DNA of 64,000 nucleotides from Ascarosepion bandense (lineage: Eukaryota; Mollusca; Cephalopoda; Sepiida; Sepiidae), in contig JBBBDQ010001942.1 of the NCBI GenBank assembly GCA_037127315.1, forward strand, positions 1,157,001 through 1,221,000, given 5' to 3'. A program made the position numbers and the translations under genes. Positions 32,890 through 44,089 of this stretch are shown in pieces; position 1 is the stretch's first letter; every line of letters starts with the position of its first letter. The notes beneath the pieces were generated by a model. The model was not told where the DNA came from and searched no databases. It saw nothing but the letters and a program-made list of their open reading frames with translations.

Positions 32890-33263
32890 GCAAGATGTTT
32901 GTGTGTGTCTGTTTATCTATCTGTATGTCTTTTTTTCAGCCCTTTTATTTTAGTTTTTGCTTCAGGTTTGGCTCTAAGTAGGTATAATTGCAGTTTTAGT
33001 CTCAGCCATGATACCATTTACTCAGAGGACTTATTTAGCCTTCAAAATTCAGTTTACGATGAAAAAAACTTATTTGATATCGATACCAGGAAATTAAAAT
33101 TTGACTTACATCCATTCATTTTTCTTTCAGTCTATGGTTTTGCTTTAAAACAACTATTGCTTTTTAGTCTTTCATGCCAACGTCCAAAGAGTCTGAGCTC
33201 CAGGACCATGGATTAGTTTTAAAGCTTTCATTACACCCGAGCAATGCCAGGCTATACTGCTAG
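32541..33263 (+). mobile_element. Short Helitron, complete, long subfamily
   Basis: Starts TCTAAACTTATTTATAAACAG, has the shared 5' half (gactctgaaacggctgaacc, gaaggagtggtccaattt), (TA)n at 32842-32884, a long 3' module (agcccttttattttagtttt to gtctttcatgccaacgtcc), then a stem cccg...ccagg and TGCTAG. Inserted between A and T. No coding capacity. Confidence 0.85.
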
Positions 33264-33624
33264 TTTTAAAAATAAAACCTTGAAAAATAGAAATAATCAG
33301 CTTAGTTTGTTCAGTTGAAATGATCTTTGCTATCAACTTAAAGAATCTTCGTGGTGTCTCACAGATGCAGTCAAAAATGTCTGCTGGGAAAGTGTTTGAT
33401 AAGTCTACAAATATTTTTTAATGAACACAAAGTCCATTAGCAAATAAAAAAAAGTATGCCAAAATCTTTTCTTGCCAAAAATCATTATATGATGGAGAAG
33501 GAATCTTTTTTTTTTTTCAGTCATTTCACAAGTCAGGACCACTACTACTTTGTAATGAGTTAGAGTAAAAGAAAAGACTGGGTACAGCGAGTATTGAAGA
33601 AAGAATAAAAAATGAATGGAATTC

Positions 33625-33965
33625 AAGAAGATAGAAGATAGCAATTGACATTGTATTTAATTTTTTGGAGATTGTATCTTTCAGAGAAGCAAGTTAATGG
33701 ATGGAAATTCCACAGGCAAGAAATGTAAGGAAATAAACTGTTGGAGTAGTTGTGTTAACATTTAACTATTTCAAGAGTCAAAGGGTGGGAACCTGGATGC
33801 CAATGTTTTAATTCACATGAATGGGTGGGACCTAGATGCCATTTTAGTAGCATGCTTTAATTCACATGAATGGGGGCAACAGGCAAAAAAGTCTTGTCAG
33901 AGCAGTTGCCATCAAAATATTTGTAGAAAAGACAGTGGGAAACAAAATTTGTTCACATTTACCAA
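33625..33965 (-). pseudogene. LINE-2 C-terminal fragment
   Basis: Plus strand gacattgtatttaa, gaaattccacaggcaag, aactgttggagtag and atcaaaatatttgtagaaaag are the reverse of the family C-terminus; eroded. 33966-34229 holds an open minus frame of unknown origin. Confidence 0.65.
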
Positions 33966-34642
33966 ATGTTAAACTGACTTTGTAAATGGTGTCTGTAGGG
34001 TCAATCTGACTGGGAACAAAGGAATTGGACATAGCTGTTTTAACCTCTGAGGAAAGGTCATACTTGGGTAGGCATCCCAGAAATAACAGGTGCTTGGGAC
34101 CCTCCACACTTGTAGCTCTGGAAGAATGAGGTGAATGAGACTTCTTACCTCATTATCTCCCTTATATGGGGCTCCAAGGTAGGTGGGCAGCTTGGCTGAT
34201 GAATAATAATGATAATAATAAAGTCTGAGCAAAAAAAAAACACAAGAGACTACACGTTAATATAGATACAGCAAGTGACACAGAAAATCAAAGGGAAACA
34301 TTTTGAAACTCATAGTAATAGAACTAATGCAAGACAAACAAATAACGAGGTGGTCACTTTTTGTAATAGAAAAAATCTGAACATCTTGGATGACTCTAAA
34401 AACAATTAAAAAAAAGGCAAAACTAGAAATAATGTTACTAATAGAAATCAAAGAAAAACACAACATTAAAACTCTACTAAAGATGACCAAATTTCATAAT
34501 ATAAAAGTAAGAGTCAACCAACACCAATTTTTTCCAAAGGTGTGGTGAAAAGCATTGAACTCTCACTGTGTACACTGGAGGAAGTTAAGAACAATAATTC
34601 TATCAAAAAACAAAACATGACAGGCATAAAAAGAATAACTAA

Positions 34643-34666
34643 TCTAAACTTATTTATAAATGGAAC

Positions 34667-34715
<49 letters not shown>

Positions 34716-34977
34716 CCGTTACCTATAGACTCCGAAACGGCTGAATCAATTTTCTTGAAAATTTACACAGTTGTACTACAAGCGTCTGTGAGTGTTCTTA
34801 GATAGGTTATGTGTCGAGGTACCCCCGATAAATATCAAAAATTGATACTTGAAAAAAATCGGGTTATAGAAGGAGTGGTCCAATTTGAATCAAATTTGAT
34901 ACACTCATAGACAAAGACATAAGAAATGATATTCAGAAGTTTCAAGGTTGCAGTTCTTACAATAGTGCAGAAAATCG

Positions 34978-35013
<36 letters not shown>

Positions 35014-35194
35014 GCAAGATATTTGTGTGTGTGTCTGTTTATCTGTCTGTATGTCCTTTATACAAATCCACAATTTTTATCCGATTCTCACCAAACTTCA
35101 GACAAATATTCTTTAGGCTAAATCTGAGCTCCAGGACCATGGTTTAGTTTTAAAGCTTTTTTTACACCCGAGCAACACTGGGCTATACTGCTAG
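34643..35194 (+). mobile_element. Short Helitron, complete, short subfamily, in LINE-3 ORF1
   Basis: TCTAAACTTATTTATAAATGG start, (GT)n, (TA)n at 34981-35009, short 3' module (acaaatccacaatttttatcc), hairpin cccgagcaacactggg and TGCTAG end, A/T insertion site. Same subfamily as 19506-20029. Confidence 0.9.
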
Positions 35195-35705
35195 TCTATT
35201 AAAAAACTGATGCAATTATAATACCAAAACTTATATCATTAATTTTGATGCACTAGAACCACCACAGGAAATAAATTTTGATCTTACAGTTTCTAAAGTA
35301 GGAACATATATTCCAAACCCATTAAGATGCTTCAACTGCCAAAGATAAGCCATGGTAAAAATGAATGTATAAGGAAGTCGGTATATGGAAAATGTATAAA
35401 AAAGGATCCTAACCAAACAGATCACATACTGAAATGAAACCAAATGCTTAATTGTAAATAGAAAATCATAGGGCAACTTCCAGGGACTTTGAAACCTGGA
35501 AAGAAAGATATATTAAATATTAAAGACTCCAAAAGATTTCCTATTCAGAAACAAGAAAAAGCATTGAAACAAACTCCAATACATCATCATATGCAAAAGT
35601 TACCCAAGTTACATCAAACTATATCTATGAAAATCTAATATCAAACAAATAACATTAAACTGAATAAGACTGAAATAGGAACTTCCCACTTCCTTACTAC
35701 TAATG

Positions 35706-36465
35706 GGGGTGTGGTGATACCGAGCAAAAGCGATGGACCGGATGTTTGTGCTTTCACGACCAAAAAGCAAATGACCAAAAGTCATCCGTGCGCTGCCAGC
35801 TCTGCACAGATGTTCCGGTTAAAAACTAAAAATTAATTAAATATTAAATTTCCAGTTCGTGAGCCTACGTGAATTTTATTTATCAGCCAATGGGAAGCCC
35901 AGAACCAAATACAAGTATGAAATCCCAAATTAGCTGCTGTGATCCAAAAAGAAGATATAAAAAGCGGATACAGAGAGCATTGCCAGACAGACCAATGCAG
36001 GCTGACTCACACTGACTAGAGTGAAAGGAGTGTAATTAGTAGCCCCCTTGACTGAAGTCAAGTGGCTTACTATGTTTGCCTCCCTTACCTCTTTCCTTCT
36101 TCCCTGCCTCAAAAACTGCTTACTGATGTAAGGAGCGAATACATCAAAGACATTCCTTACTTACATGCTCCCAAATTCCTAAGCATAAATTCTCTTTCAG
36201 TTTTTTATTGCCATGAAAATTTTAACATCCGTTAGACCTATATTTCATGTATTACTTCAATTGTAAAAACATTAATTGATATGAGTATATATAAAAATGT
36301 TATTTTTCTACTCAAATTGTCTTTCTGGATTTGTAATCATTTTATGACTTATAGTGGGCTATCTATAACAAGGCAAAATTCCGTTACCCTACAACAGTCT
36401 ACAATTACCCTTCACTAGAACGAACTCTCCACTACTGACAGAAAAGAATAGATAAGCAACCCACT
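35706..36465 (+). mobile_element. LTR-like element, copy 2, in LINE-3
   Basis: Opens tgtggtgataccgagc and ends aacccactata. A TATA box (gatataaaaagcgg, ~35954-35967) sits mid-element, with no coding sequence after it, as in a solo LTR. Between it and the end is an inverted motif tatagtgggctatct / agataagcaacccactata (36352-36465). Homologous to 14148-14888 in reverse. Confidence 0.5.
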
Positions 36466-36604
36466 ATAGGGAATTTTAATGCAATCAGAAAAATTTGGCA
36501 TTGTAGGAATCCGAATCAAACTGGTAAGATTATAAAATCTCTACTAGAATCATCTAATCTATATATGTTTAATGACCAAATGCAGACATATTTACACCCA
36601 GGTA

Positions 36605-37479
36605 TCAAATCAAAAGAGACAATGAAAAGGAAAATAATTGACATAATGCAAGAAGCACAAGAAATATATTGCAACGATTACAAAGCACAAAATATTCTCT
36701 TCAAAAAATGTATCTACTGCCCAAATAATAGGATATCTAAAGAAAGTAAAAGTTTTAGAACTTCTATAGAAAATAGAGCTTGAACTTTGAATCATACATC
36801 TTGTGTTTTGAAATACTCCAGAACTATACAACTTGTGATATTCTGAAAACAATTTAATAAAACTTCACAACCACTTGAAACATTTCAAAACATTCCTGAA
36901 TAAAAAAATCCAGTTTCAGCATTAAATGACCCATAGGAGTTTTGATATACAAGTAAAACAAATAAACCGTCAGCTAATTAATCTTTCAGTTACCCTTCAA
37001 GGTCAACTCTTTCAGTTATATGTTTTGGTCAACTCTTTCAGGTACCTGTCTTGGTCAACTCTTTCAGGTATCCATCTTGGTCAACTCTTTCAGGTACTCA
37101 TCTTGGTCAACTCTTTCAGGTACTCATCTTGGTCAACTCTTTCAGGTACCTGTCTTGGTCAACTCTTTCAGGTACCTGTCTTGGTCAACTCTTTCAGGTA
37201 TCCATCTTGGTCAACTCTTTCAGGTACTCATCTTGGTCAACTCTTTCAGGTACCTGTCTTGGTCAACTCTTTCAGGTACCTGTCTTGGTCAACTCTTTCA
37301 GGTATCCATCTTGGTCAACTCTTTCAGGTACTCATCTTGGTCAACTCTTTCAGGTACCTGTCTTGGTCAACTCTTTCAGGTACCCATCTTGGTCAAACCT
37401 TTTAGGTACCCATTTCAATCAAATTTTTCAGGTATCCGTCTTGGTCAACTGTTTCAGATACATTTTTCAGTCAAATCAA
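36605..37479 (+). mobile_element. 5'-truncated LINE-3 copy inserted into LINE-3, 9-bp target duplication
   Basis: tcaaatcaa is at 36605-36613 and 37471-37479. Between them lie the last LINE-3 codons (ETMKRK then a 290-base internal deletion, MQEAQEIY, YCPNNRISKESKSFRTSIENRA-like), the 3' UTR as at 42540-42840, and the 26-bp repeats. Removing it leaves one duplication copy and an open endonuclease frame, so the boundaries are secure. Confidence 0.9.
36999..37455. repeat. 26-bp minisatellite (~17 copies) at LINE-3 3' end
   Basis: Unit ggtcaactctttcaggtacc plus tgtctt/catctt; variants differ in the 'tac(c)tg / tatcc / tactc' part. The unit has no stop in any of its three plus frames and 26 is not a multiple of 3, so all frames stay open without being genes. 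Confidence 0.95.
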
Positions 37480-39387
37480 CATCTGCTATTGATCTAACCA
37501 TATACTTTACATCAATTTTTTATGGACTTTCAATGGAAAGTTCATGATGATCAATATAGTAGTGACTATTCACCTACTTTCCTATATCAGAAGAAAGGAA
37601 CTCAAAATGGCAATTACATAAAGCTAACTGACTAAAATTCAACGAATTTTGCTCATCCCAAATCAATATGGAAATTCTCAATTAACCAAAACCAATAGTC
37701 TTCTTAACAAACATAATAACACAGATAGGAAGACAAACCATACCCAAATCTTCCTTTAAATTAAATGCCAAATCAAAACCCTTTTTTAATGCAGAAAGCA
37801 ATTAAAATCAGGACAAAAATGCTGAAGTTGTTTTTACAAAAACCATCTTAATCAGCCTCCAAAATTACAAGCAACTTGAGCAAAATCACACTGTATAATT
37901 AAAAAATCCAAAAGAGAATCTTGGCAAACTACATTTCCAGACTAAACAACAAACACCCAATAAATAAAACATGTGAAGTCACAAGGAAAGTTAATGGAAA
38001 AACATTACAAACAGCAACAGTCCACTTAACCAAAACAAATGGAAATAAATGTACTGGAAAAAAAAAAGCTCACCTAATAGAAACAGAATTTCAAAGAAAC
38101 TCCTCACCAGATCACTAGACTTCCAAATTTCAAAAATATAAAAACATTATAGAACAACAAAAACTTACATTAAAGAAGAATACAATATTCTCTTTACTAT
38201 GACAGAGCTAAAAGACTTCATAAACAGAAGTTAATACTCTGTAACTGGTCCAGATGAAATTCATTATCAATTTTTAAAGCACCTGTCAGAGATGTTTATT
38301 TTAATACTTTTTCAGATCTTCAGTGATATATTGTGTTCAAACAAATTTCCAAAATTGTAGCTTGTGTCTGTCATTGATCCAATCGCAAAGACCATTTCAA
38401 CCCAACAAACTACCAACCTATGCACTAACAATTTGCATCTGCAAGACAATAGAGAGAATGGTAAATGCTTTGCTAATGTGGTACTTGGAGAGAAACAATC
38501 TCTTATCTAGCTACCAAAGTGAATTCTGGAAAAACTAAGCAACCAATGATTAACTTGTATGGCTAGAATCATTTGTTCGTGATTTCTTTATTTGAGGTCA
38601 TCATGTGATATCAACATTCTTTGATCTTAACATCACATGGAAGTATGGTATCCTAAAAGACATGCAAAATATGTTAATGGATAGAAGAATGGCTATATTT
38701 ATCAAAAATTTTCTATCAAACTGAACATTCAAAGTATGAAATTAAGACATAACATCAAACACACACAAGCAGAAGGCAGGAGTACCTCAAGGTAACATTT
38801 TATCAGTTACATTATTTATTCTCAAAATAAATAGTATTATTAATAACATTAATATAAGAATTGAAAAATCTTTATATCTAGATGATCTCATAATATAATA
38901 CTCCTCACCAGAAATACCTTCCCTTGAAAGACATGTACAGACATGTTTAAACAAGATAGAAAAATAGACAAATTAAAATGGATTCCATTTCTCCAAAACA
39001 AAAAGTGTTTGTATGCATTTCTGCAGAAAATGAGCCTACCACCTCAAGCCATAATTAAAATTAAATGGACACTTAATTCCCATTGTACAACAAATAAAAT
39101 ATTGAAGAATAATACTAGATAGCAAACTTAACTTCAAGGCATACATTGATTACCTTAAACAAAAATTCTAAAAGGATTTGAAGTAATATCAAAACTGAAT
39201 TGAGATGTTGACCAAAAAGTAATGCTCAGAATATGTCGGTCACATAAGATCAAAATTAAACTATGAATGTGTCATTTTCAGTGTTCCACATAAACCCTAT
39301 CTTTAAAAAGCTACAAACCATACAAAATCAAGGACTTACAAAAATTAAGCCTAGGATCCTTCTGGACCATAGCCATGCAAAGTCTAC

Positions 39388-40617
39388 ATATTTATTTTTT
39401 TATAATCATATCACCCCAAGCAAGGCATTTTACTGCCACTGTTTTGCAGGAGGTTACATAGGAGGAGAGTTATGAGAAAGTGTAACAGGTTATAGGGGGT
39501 GTCAGGAAGAGAGATGAGAATACTGATGAGAGTGGAGTGGATGTAGAAGGGAGGGACATGGGAGAGAGGAGTTATGAGAAAGTGTAACAGGTTATAGGGG
39601 GTGTCAGGAAGAGAGATGAGAATACTGATGAGAGTGGAGTGGACGTAGAAGGGAGCATGGGAGAGAGGAGTTATGAGAAAGTGTAACAGGTTATAGGGGG
39701 TGTCAGGAAGAGAGATGAGAATACTGATGAGAGTGGAGTGGACGTAGAAGGGAGCATGGGAGAGAGGAGTTATGAGAAAGTGTAACAGGTTATAGGGGGT
39801 GTCAGGAAGAGAGATGAGAATACTGATGAGAGTGGAGTGGACGTAGAAGGGAGCATGGGAGAGAGGAGTTATGAGAAAGTGTAACAGGTTATAGGGGGTG
39901 TCAGGAAGAGAGATGAGAATACTGATGAGAGTGGAGTGGACGTAGAAGGGAGCATGGGAGAGAGGATGCAGGTTAGTGAGATAAGAGATGACTATTGAAT
40001 TTACATTTAAATTCTTGGAGATTGTAACTATCAGGAAAGCAAGTATGTGGAAAAGAATTCCACAGGCAGGAAGTGCAAGAAAAGAAGCTGCTGGAGTAGA
40101 ATTTGCATTTACAATTTATTGGTTTCACAGTAAAAGTGTGGGACCTAGTTGCTAATCTTGTTACTCGAGTAAATTTATATGTAGTAGGTACCAGTGAGCT
40201 AAGTTCATCGGAGCAGAAGCTGTGAAAGTACTTGTAGAAGAGACACAGGGAAGCCACATTGCGCCAGTGAGAAAGTGACTGTATCTGAGTTGCCAAGTCA
40301 GGATCGATACATTACAGATTCTCTGTTGGATTTTGTCAAGGACACCTAGGGGGATAGCAGGAGTACCCAACCAGATATAGCAGCAGTATTCAATGCAATG
40401 GATGGTAGATTTATATATGTGCAGGATTGTTTCAGGTGGAAAAAACTTCCTGGCCCTACACAGAGAACCGACTTTCTTAGCAGCAGATTTAGCTATGGAT
40501 TCTATATAGTCATTCCACTTGAGAGTTAAGCCAAGGAGACACAGTGTTTTGCTTTCAGGGAGACTAGCCTGATTCATGCTAATGGCGGGTAGGAGCGATT
40601 GTCGATGATGGTTACTA
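39388..40617 (-). mobile_element. LINE-2 copy inserted in LINE-3
   Basis: Begins with poly(T) and aatcatatcaccccaagcaag (3' end in reverse), then an expanded 3' UTR (39465-39966) and coding from 40617 leftwards: MNQASLPESKTLCLLGLTL, WNDYIESIAKSAAKKVG, FFPPETILHIYKSTI, IEYCCYIW and LDKIQQRICNV, the C-terminal half of a CR1/L2-like RT. One of the best LINE-2 protein remnants here, still frame-broken. Confidence 0.85.
39465..39966. repeat. ~99-bp tandem repeat inside LINE-2 3' UTR, 5 copies
   Basis: gttatgagaaagtgtaacag occurs at 39469, 39571, 39670, 39769 and 39868 (steps 102, 99, 99, 99). Units are nearly identical, so the expansion is recent; other LINE-2 copies have one unit. Confidence 0.95.
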
Positions 40618-40840
40618 TATGAGCCACCTATATCTCTGGGATGGGAAAAATTATCTTTCTAATATGAACTAAAACTACAATATAGCCAAAATAACTTAGC
40701 ATACTAAAATATATATGACCTTCAATATATGCAGTTCTATAAAAATAAACCAACAGCCATCCCTTCACTTGGACTTCAAATTAACGAAGCACTAGAACAA
40801 ATAAACGGAGATCCTGATGACGTAACATTAGTCACAATAA

Positions 40841-41427
40841 ATAAGGGTAAATTTTTGTTTTGTTCCCCGAAGCCCTTTACCCCTTCAAATCTTTCCAATA
40901 CATCCTTAATTCCATGCAAATGTATATGCTGTACTCAAATCGATAATTGTTTATAGAAAAAAACGTACCTTTTTTTTCATGTTATCGACCAGAAATAAAT
41001 CGGACTATATCTCACCCCTTCCCACCGTTCTTATTTCTGATTCACTGCTGAATGATCTGAGGCATAGGATACTGAATTCTTTCAGTTTATTTCCTTTGGC
41101 AGTGATTACTTTGCGATTTGTTGTGATTCAGAACTCATTTTCCGCACATTAATCGCAAAATGGAAGTAAAAAGACAGAAAAATTGTAACACTATGCATGA
41201 TTTCAGTCAGCAGTGAATAACATTTTTGAACCGTGGTTACGGGGTGAGATAAACAGCGACAAGAAGTTCCATATTTTTCTGCTCGATAAAATGAAAAAAA
41301 GGTAGGTTTCTTCACTAAACAATTACTGATTTGAGTTCAGCATATACATTTGCATGGAAATAGGGATGTTTTGGAAAGATTTGAAGGTGTAAAGGGCTTT
41401 GGGGAACAAAACAAAAATTGACCAAAA
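40841..41427. mobile_element. Non-autonomous transposon with ~150-bp inverted ends and 8-bp target duplication
   Basis: 40849-41000 (ggtaaatttttgttttgttcc, caaatctttccaatacatcc, catgcaaatgtatatgctg) is the reverse complement of 41280-41419. taaataag precedes and aaaataag follows (7 of 8 identical). Dropping the element plus one duplication restores an open frame in LINE-3 (TINK then LGLWSISKLH). The interior has no coding sequence. Long inverted ends with an 8-bp duplication could be hAT- or Mutator-related; not assigned. Confidence 0.85.
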
Positions 41428-42088
41428 TAAGTTAGGACTATGGTCTATCTCCAAGCTTCATATAGAACTAACACTGGCACAAAAAAGAAACGGTCAACAA
41501 AAGTATATAGTGAAAATTAAGAGACAAATTCTGTACAGATCTATTAAAAAAATCCTAGATAGATCAGCAGTCACAAACAGACAAATTCATAAACAAATAA
41601 GGCTACCAAATAATGCATCCATCTATACAGCTGAACTATTTTAATGGTTTGTAAACCATTAAAATAGAACTTAAAATGACCGAAAATTTAAAAGGTAGGA
41701 AATTTATAGCATTTTCAATCTTCCTATCTAGTTTAACAACAACTAAAGAAAAGAACACAAATCTTTCCTATATTCAAGTAATCCTAGAAACTTGTCATCA
41801 GTTAATAAAGCACAAAACAATAATATTGGCTTGGATTTCTAGCCATATTGGCATCAAGGGAAATCATGAAGCTGACACACTGGCAAAAGAGACAATGAAA
41901 AGGAAAACAATCAGCATCAAACTCCCATAAACAGATTACAAAAACAAAATTACATAACACATCAGAAGAAAATGGCAAGCAATTTGGGACATGTTCCCGA
42001 ACAATAAACTATATGAAGATCAGCCAGCAATAAAAAAGGAGAATTTTGAACCCTTGGTTCTCCATATACAAAATATAGAATGAGAACT

Positions 42089-42090
42089 GA

Positions 42091-42130
<40 letters not shown>
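42089..42130. repeat. (CA)n microsatellite in LINE-3
   Basis: Pure ca run within the C-terminal coding remnant. Confidence 0.95.
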
Positions 42131-42220
42131 GGCAGAAACTACACCTTGAAAAACCCACTTCAACCAATTTCTCACCATCAAACATATCTTGATAGAATGC
42201 AAGAAGCACAAAAAATATGT

Positions 42221-42535
42221 TGCAACTATTCATTCAGTTAAGTGCCATACGTGATACACGTTTGAGCTATCATGTCTTAAAAGAGACATGACTGACTGGG
42301 CAGAAGAACCTACAGCAGTAGGTTGCCATTGTTTTATGCAGTAGACTGGTTGCTGACCAAGGCTACAAAACCCAATCTGTCCTGTTATTTAACCCATAAC
42401 TGGAAGGAATAGACAGATTAATACCTTTCCCAAGGTTATTTGCATATAAGTGAAGGCAATGAATTCAGCCGGAATTTGAACTCGGCTCCCTGATTTCTTG
42501 TTCCAAGTCGATATCCCATGAACCAATGCAACTAT
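42221..42535 (-). mobile_element. SINE-A in LINE-3 with 9-bp target duplication and empty-site paralogue
   Basis: tgcaactat at 42221-42229 and 42527-42535. The paralogous sequence in the truncated LINE-3 copy (gaaatatattgcaacgatta, ~36660) lacks the SINE. Full tail hairpin, centre and tRNA-like head are present. Confidence 0.9.
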
Positions 42536-42837
42536 CACCAATCACAAAATATGCTTATTAAAATGTACCTACTGCCAAAATAATAGGATATCTGAAGAAA
42601 ATAAAAGTTTTAGAACTTCTATAGAAAATAGAGCTTGAACTTTGAATCATGCAACTTACATTTTGAAATACTCCAGAACTATATAACTTGTGATATTTTG
42701 AAAACAATTTAATGAAACCTCACAACCACTTGAAACATTTCAAAACATTCCTGAATAAAAAAATCCAGTTTCAGCATTAAATGACCCATAGGAGTTTTGA
42801 TATACAAGTAAAACAAATAAACAGTCAGCTAATTAAT

Positions 42838-43058
42838 CTTTCAGGTACCCTTCAAGGTCAACTCTTTCAGTTATATGTTTTGGTCAACTCTTTCAGGTAC
42901 CTGTCTTGGTCAACTCTTTCAGGTACCCATCTTGGTCAACTCTTTCAGGTATCCATCTTGGTCAACTCTTTCAGGTACCCATTTCAGTCAAATCTTTCTG
43001 GTACCCATCTCATTCAAATTTTTCAGGTACCCATTTTGGTTAACTCTTTCTGTTGCTT
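42838..43058. repeat. 26-bp minisatellite (~8 copies), LINE-3 3' tail
   Basis: Same unit as at 36999, here fewer and more diverged, followed by a T-rich end (ttgcttttttttttttat) that may be the element's 3' terminus. Confidence 0.9.
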
Positions 43059-43075
43059 TTTTTTTTTTATAAATT

Positions 43076-43728
43076 CCTCTATTTTGTTGTGAAACTAGTT
43101 TCAACAAAAATGTAATTCTCCAGAAAATTAAAGTTCACATTTTGTTTCATCAACATGCAAGAAGAAAAATATTTCCATGAAATGTGTTTGTGTGTATAAT
43201 CTAATATTTTCAAAATTTACACTCTATTACAATCGTTCAATTTGGAAAAGCCTGTTATCCATTCTTGTATTACTTATTTTTTTCTATACTCAATTCCTTT
43301 CTCTCGGTTACAACCAAAAATCAATTCCATCTGTCACATAATACATTAGAATGATTTTGTAGTGTTGAGCCATTGATGCTTCTGGGAAAAAAATCATCAG
43401 ATGAAGAGGTAGCTTATCCAAATTGATTGATTAGAGATAAAGGGAATTATTTATGGTTCGTGTAGACTCTGAGAAAGTAATATGCCATCTATCATCCTTT
43501 ATTTTTACCACCAGAAGTTAATCCCTGAAAATTTTTAACAAATACAAATTGCATCATTCACAGAAGACATCTTGCAAACTTCTCGACCGACCAGAAGCTT
43601 GAAATTATCTCCAGACGTTTAATGCATTTCCTAACATGGTGAAAATAGGGCACAAAACATCTTTTAATGACATGTCTTTTTGAGTAAAACTAAAATAAAT
43701 TAAATGTCACTTGGATCAATTAATCTTC
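43076..43728. other. No gene recognised
   Basis: A small perfect-looking palindrome (gaaactagtttc within ttttgttgtg...aacaaaa) sits at 43081-43110; otherwise A+T-rich DNA. Confidence 0.45.
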
Positions 43729-43867
43729 ACCATCAAGCAAATCTTGACAAAATGCAAGACGCACAAAAAATATGTTGCAACTATTCAGTCAGTTAAGTGC
43801 CATCAGTGATATACGCTTGGGCGATCATGTCTCGAAAGAGACATGACTGACTGGGCAGAAGAACCTA
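43729..43867 (-). mobile_element. Duplicate of LINE-3/SINE-A junction
   Basis: caaatcttgacaaaatgcaag, aatatgttgcaactattcag and the first ~85 bases of the SINE-A tail repeat 42173-42306, including the breakpoint at gaagaacctac. It is a DNA-level copy of an already filled site. Confidence 0.8.
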
Positions 43868-44089
43868 CCATTTTAATTTTTCACTTCTTCTTTGACAGAG
43901 TCTTCTAAGATCTTTTGTTCCCAGATCTTTTCATTCTTCAATTTTGTCATTTCCTTTCATGCAGCACAAGCTACAGTCACTGATGAAACATCTGAGGTGT
44001 GGTGAGTCGACCACACTCTACACATTTTCCTTCCAAGCATGACTATAAACAATGGAAGTTACTGAGAACATTATAATTTAGTAAAGGGA

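Larger units (their letters stand above)
34230..43075 (+). pseudogene. LINE-3, Jockey-like LINE split by nested insertions
   Basis: One decayed Jockey-like element can be followed through the region once inserted pieces are skipped; its own length is roughly 4.5 kb. ORF1 (34230-35690): a VVKSIELSLCTLEEVK stretch, then zinc-knuckle residues CFNCQ and HGKNEC (35325-35370, one frameshift), GTLKPGK-like and SSYAKV. Endonuclease part (36466-36613, resuming 37480): GNFN (GDFN in the family), SLLESSNL, then AIDLTI. RT: GPDEIHYQFLKHLSE (38250-38295), a CICKTIERMVNALLMWYLE stretch (38430-38490), VPQG-like at ~38790 and a YLDDL-like catalytic box (~38878). RNase H-like part (41820-41900): AWISSHIGIKGNHEADTLAKE. 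The 3' UTR ends in 26-bp repeats. ORF1/EN junction is missing around the LTR-like insertion. Confidence 0.8.

Noticed and set aside
33969..34232. 87-codon minus-strand frame (LPTYLGAPYKGDNEV...)
   Set aside because: No recognised domain, lies between a LINE-2 fragment and LINE-3; could be chance, so not called a gene.
36926..37547. Three overlapping 150-175 codon frames with repeats like LGQLFQV
   Set aside because: A 26-bp repeat lacking stops opens all three frames; it is the LINE-3 3' tail, not a repeat protein gene.
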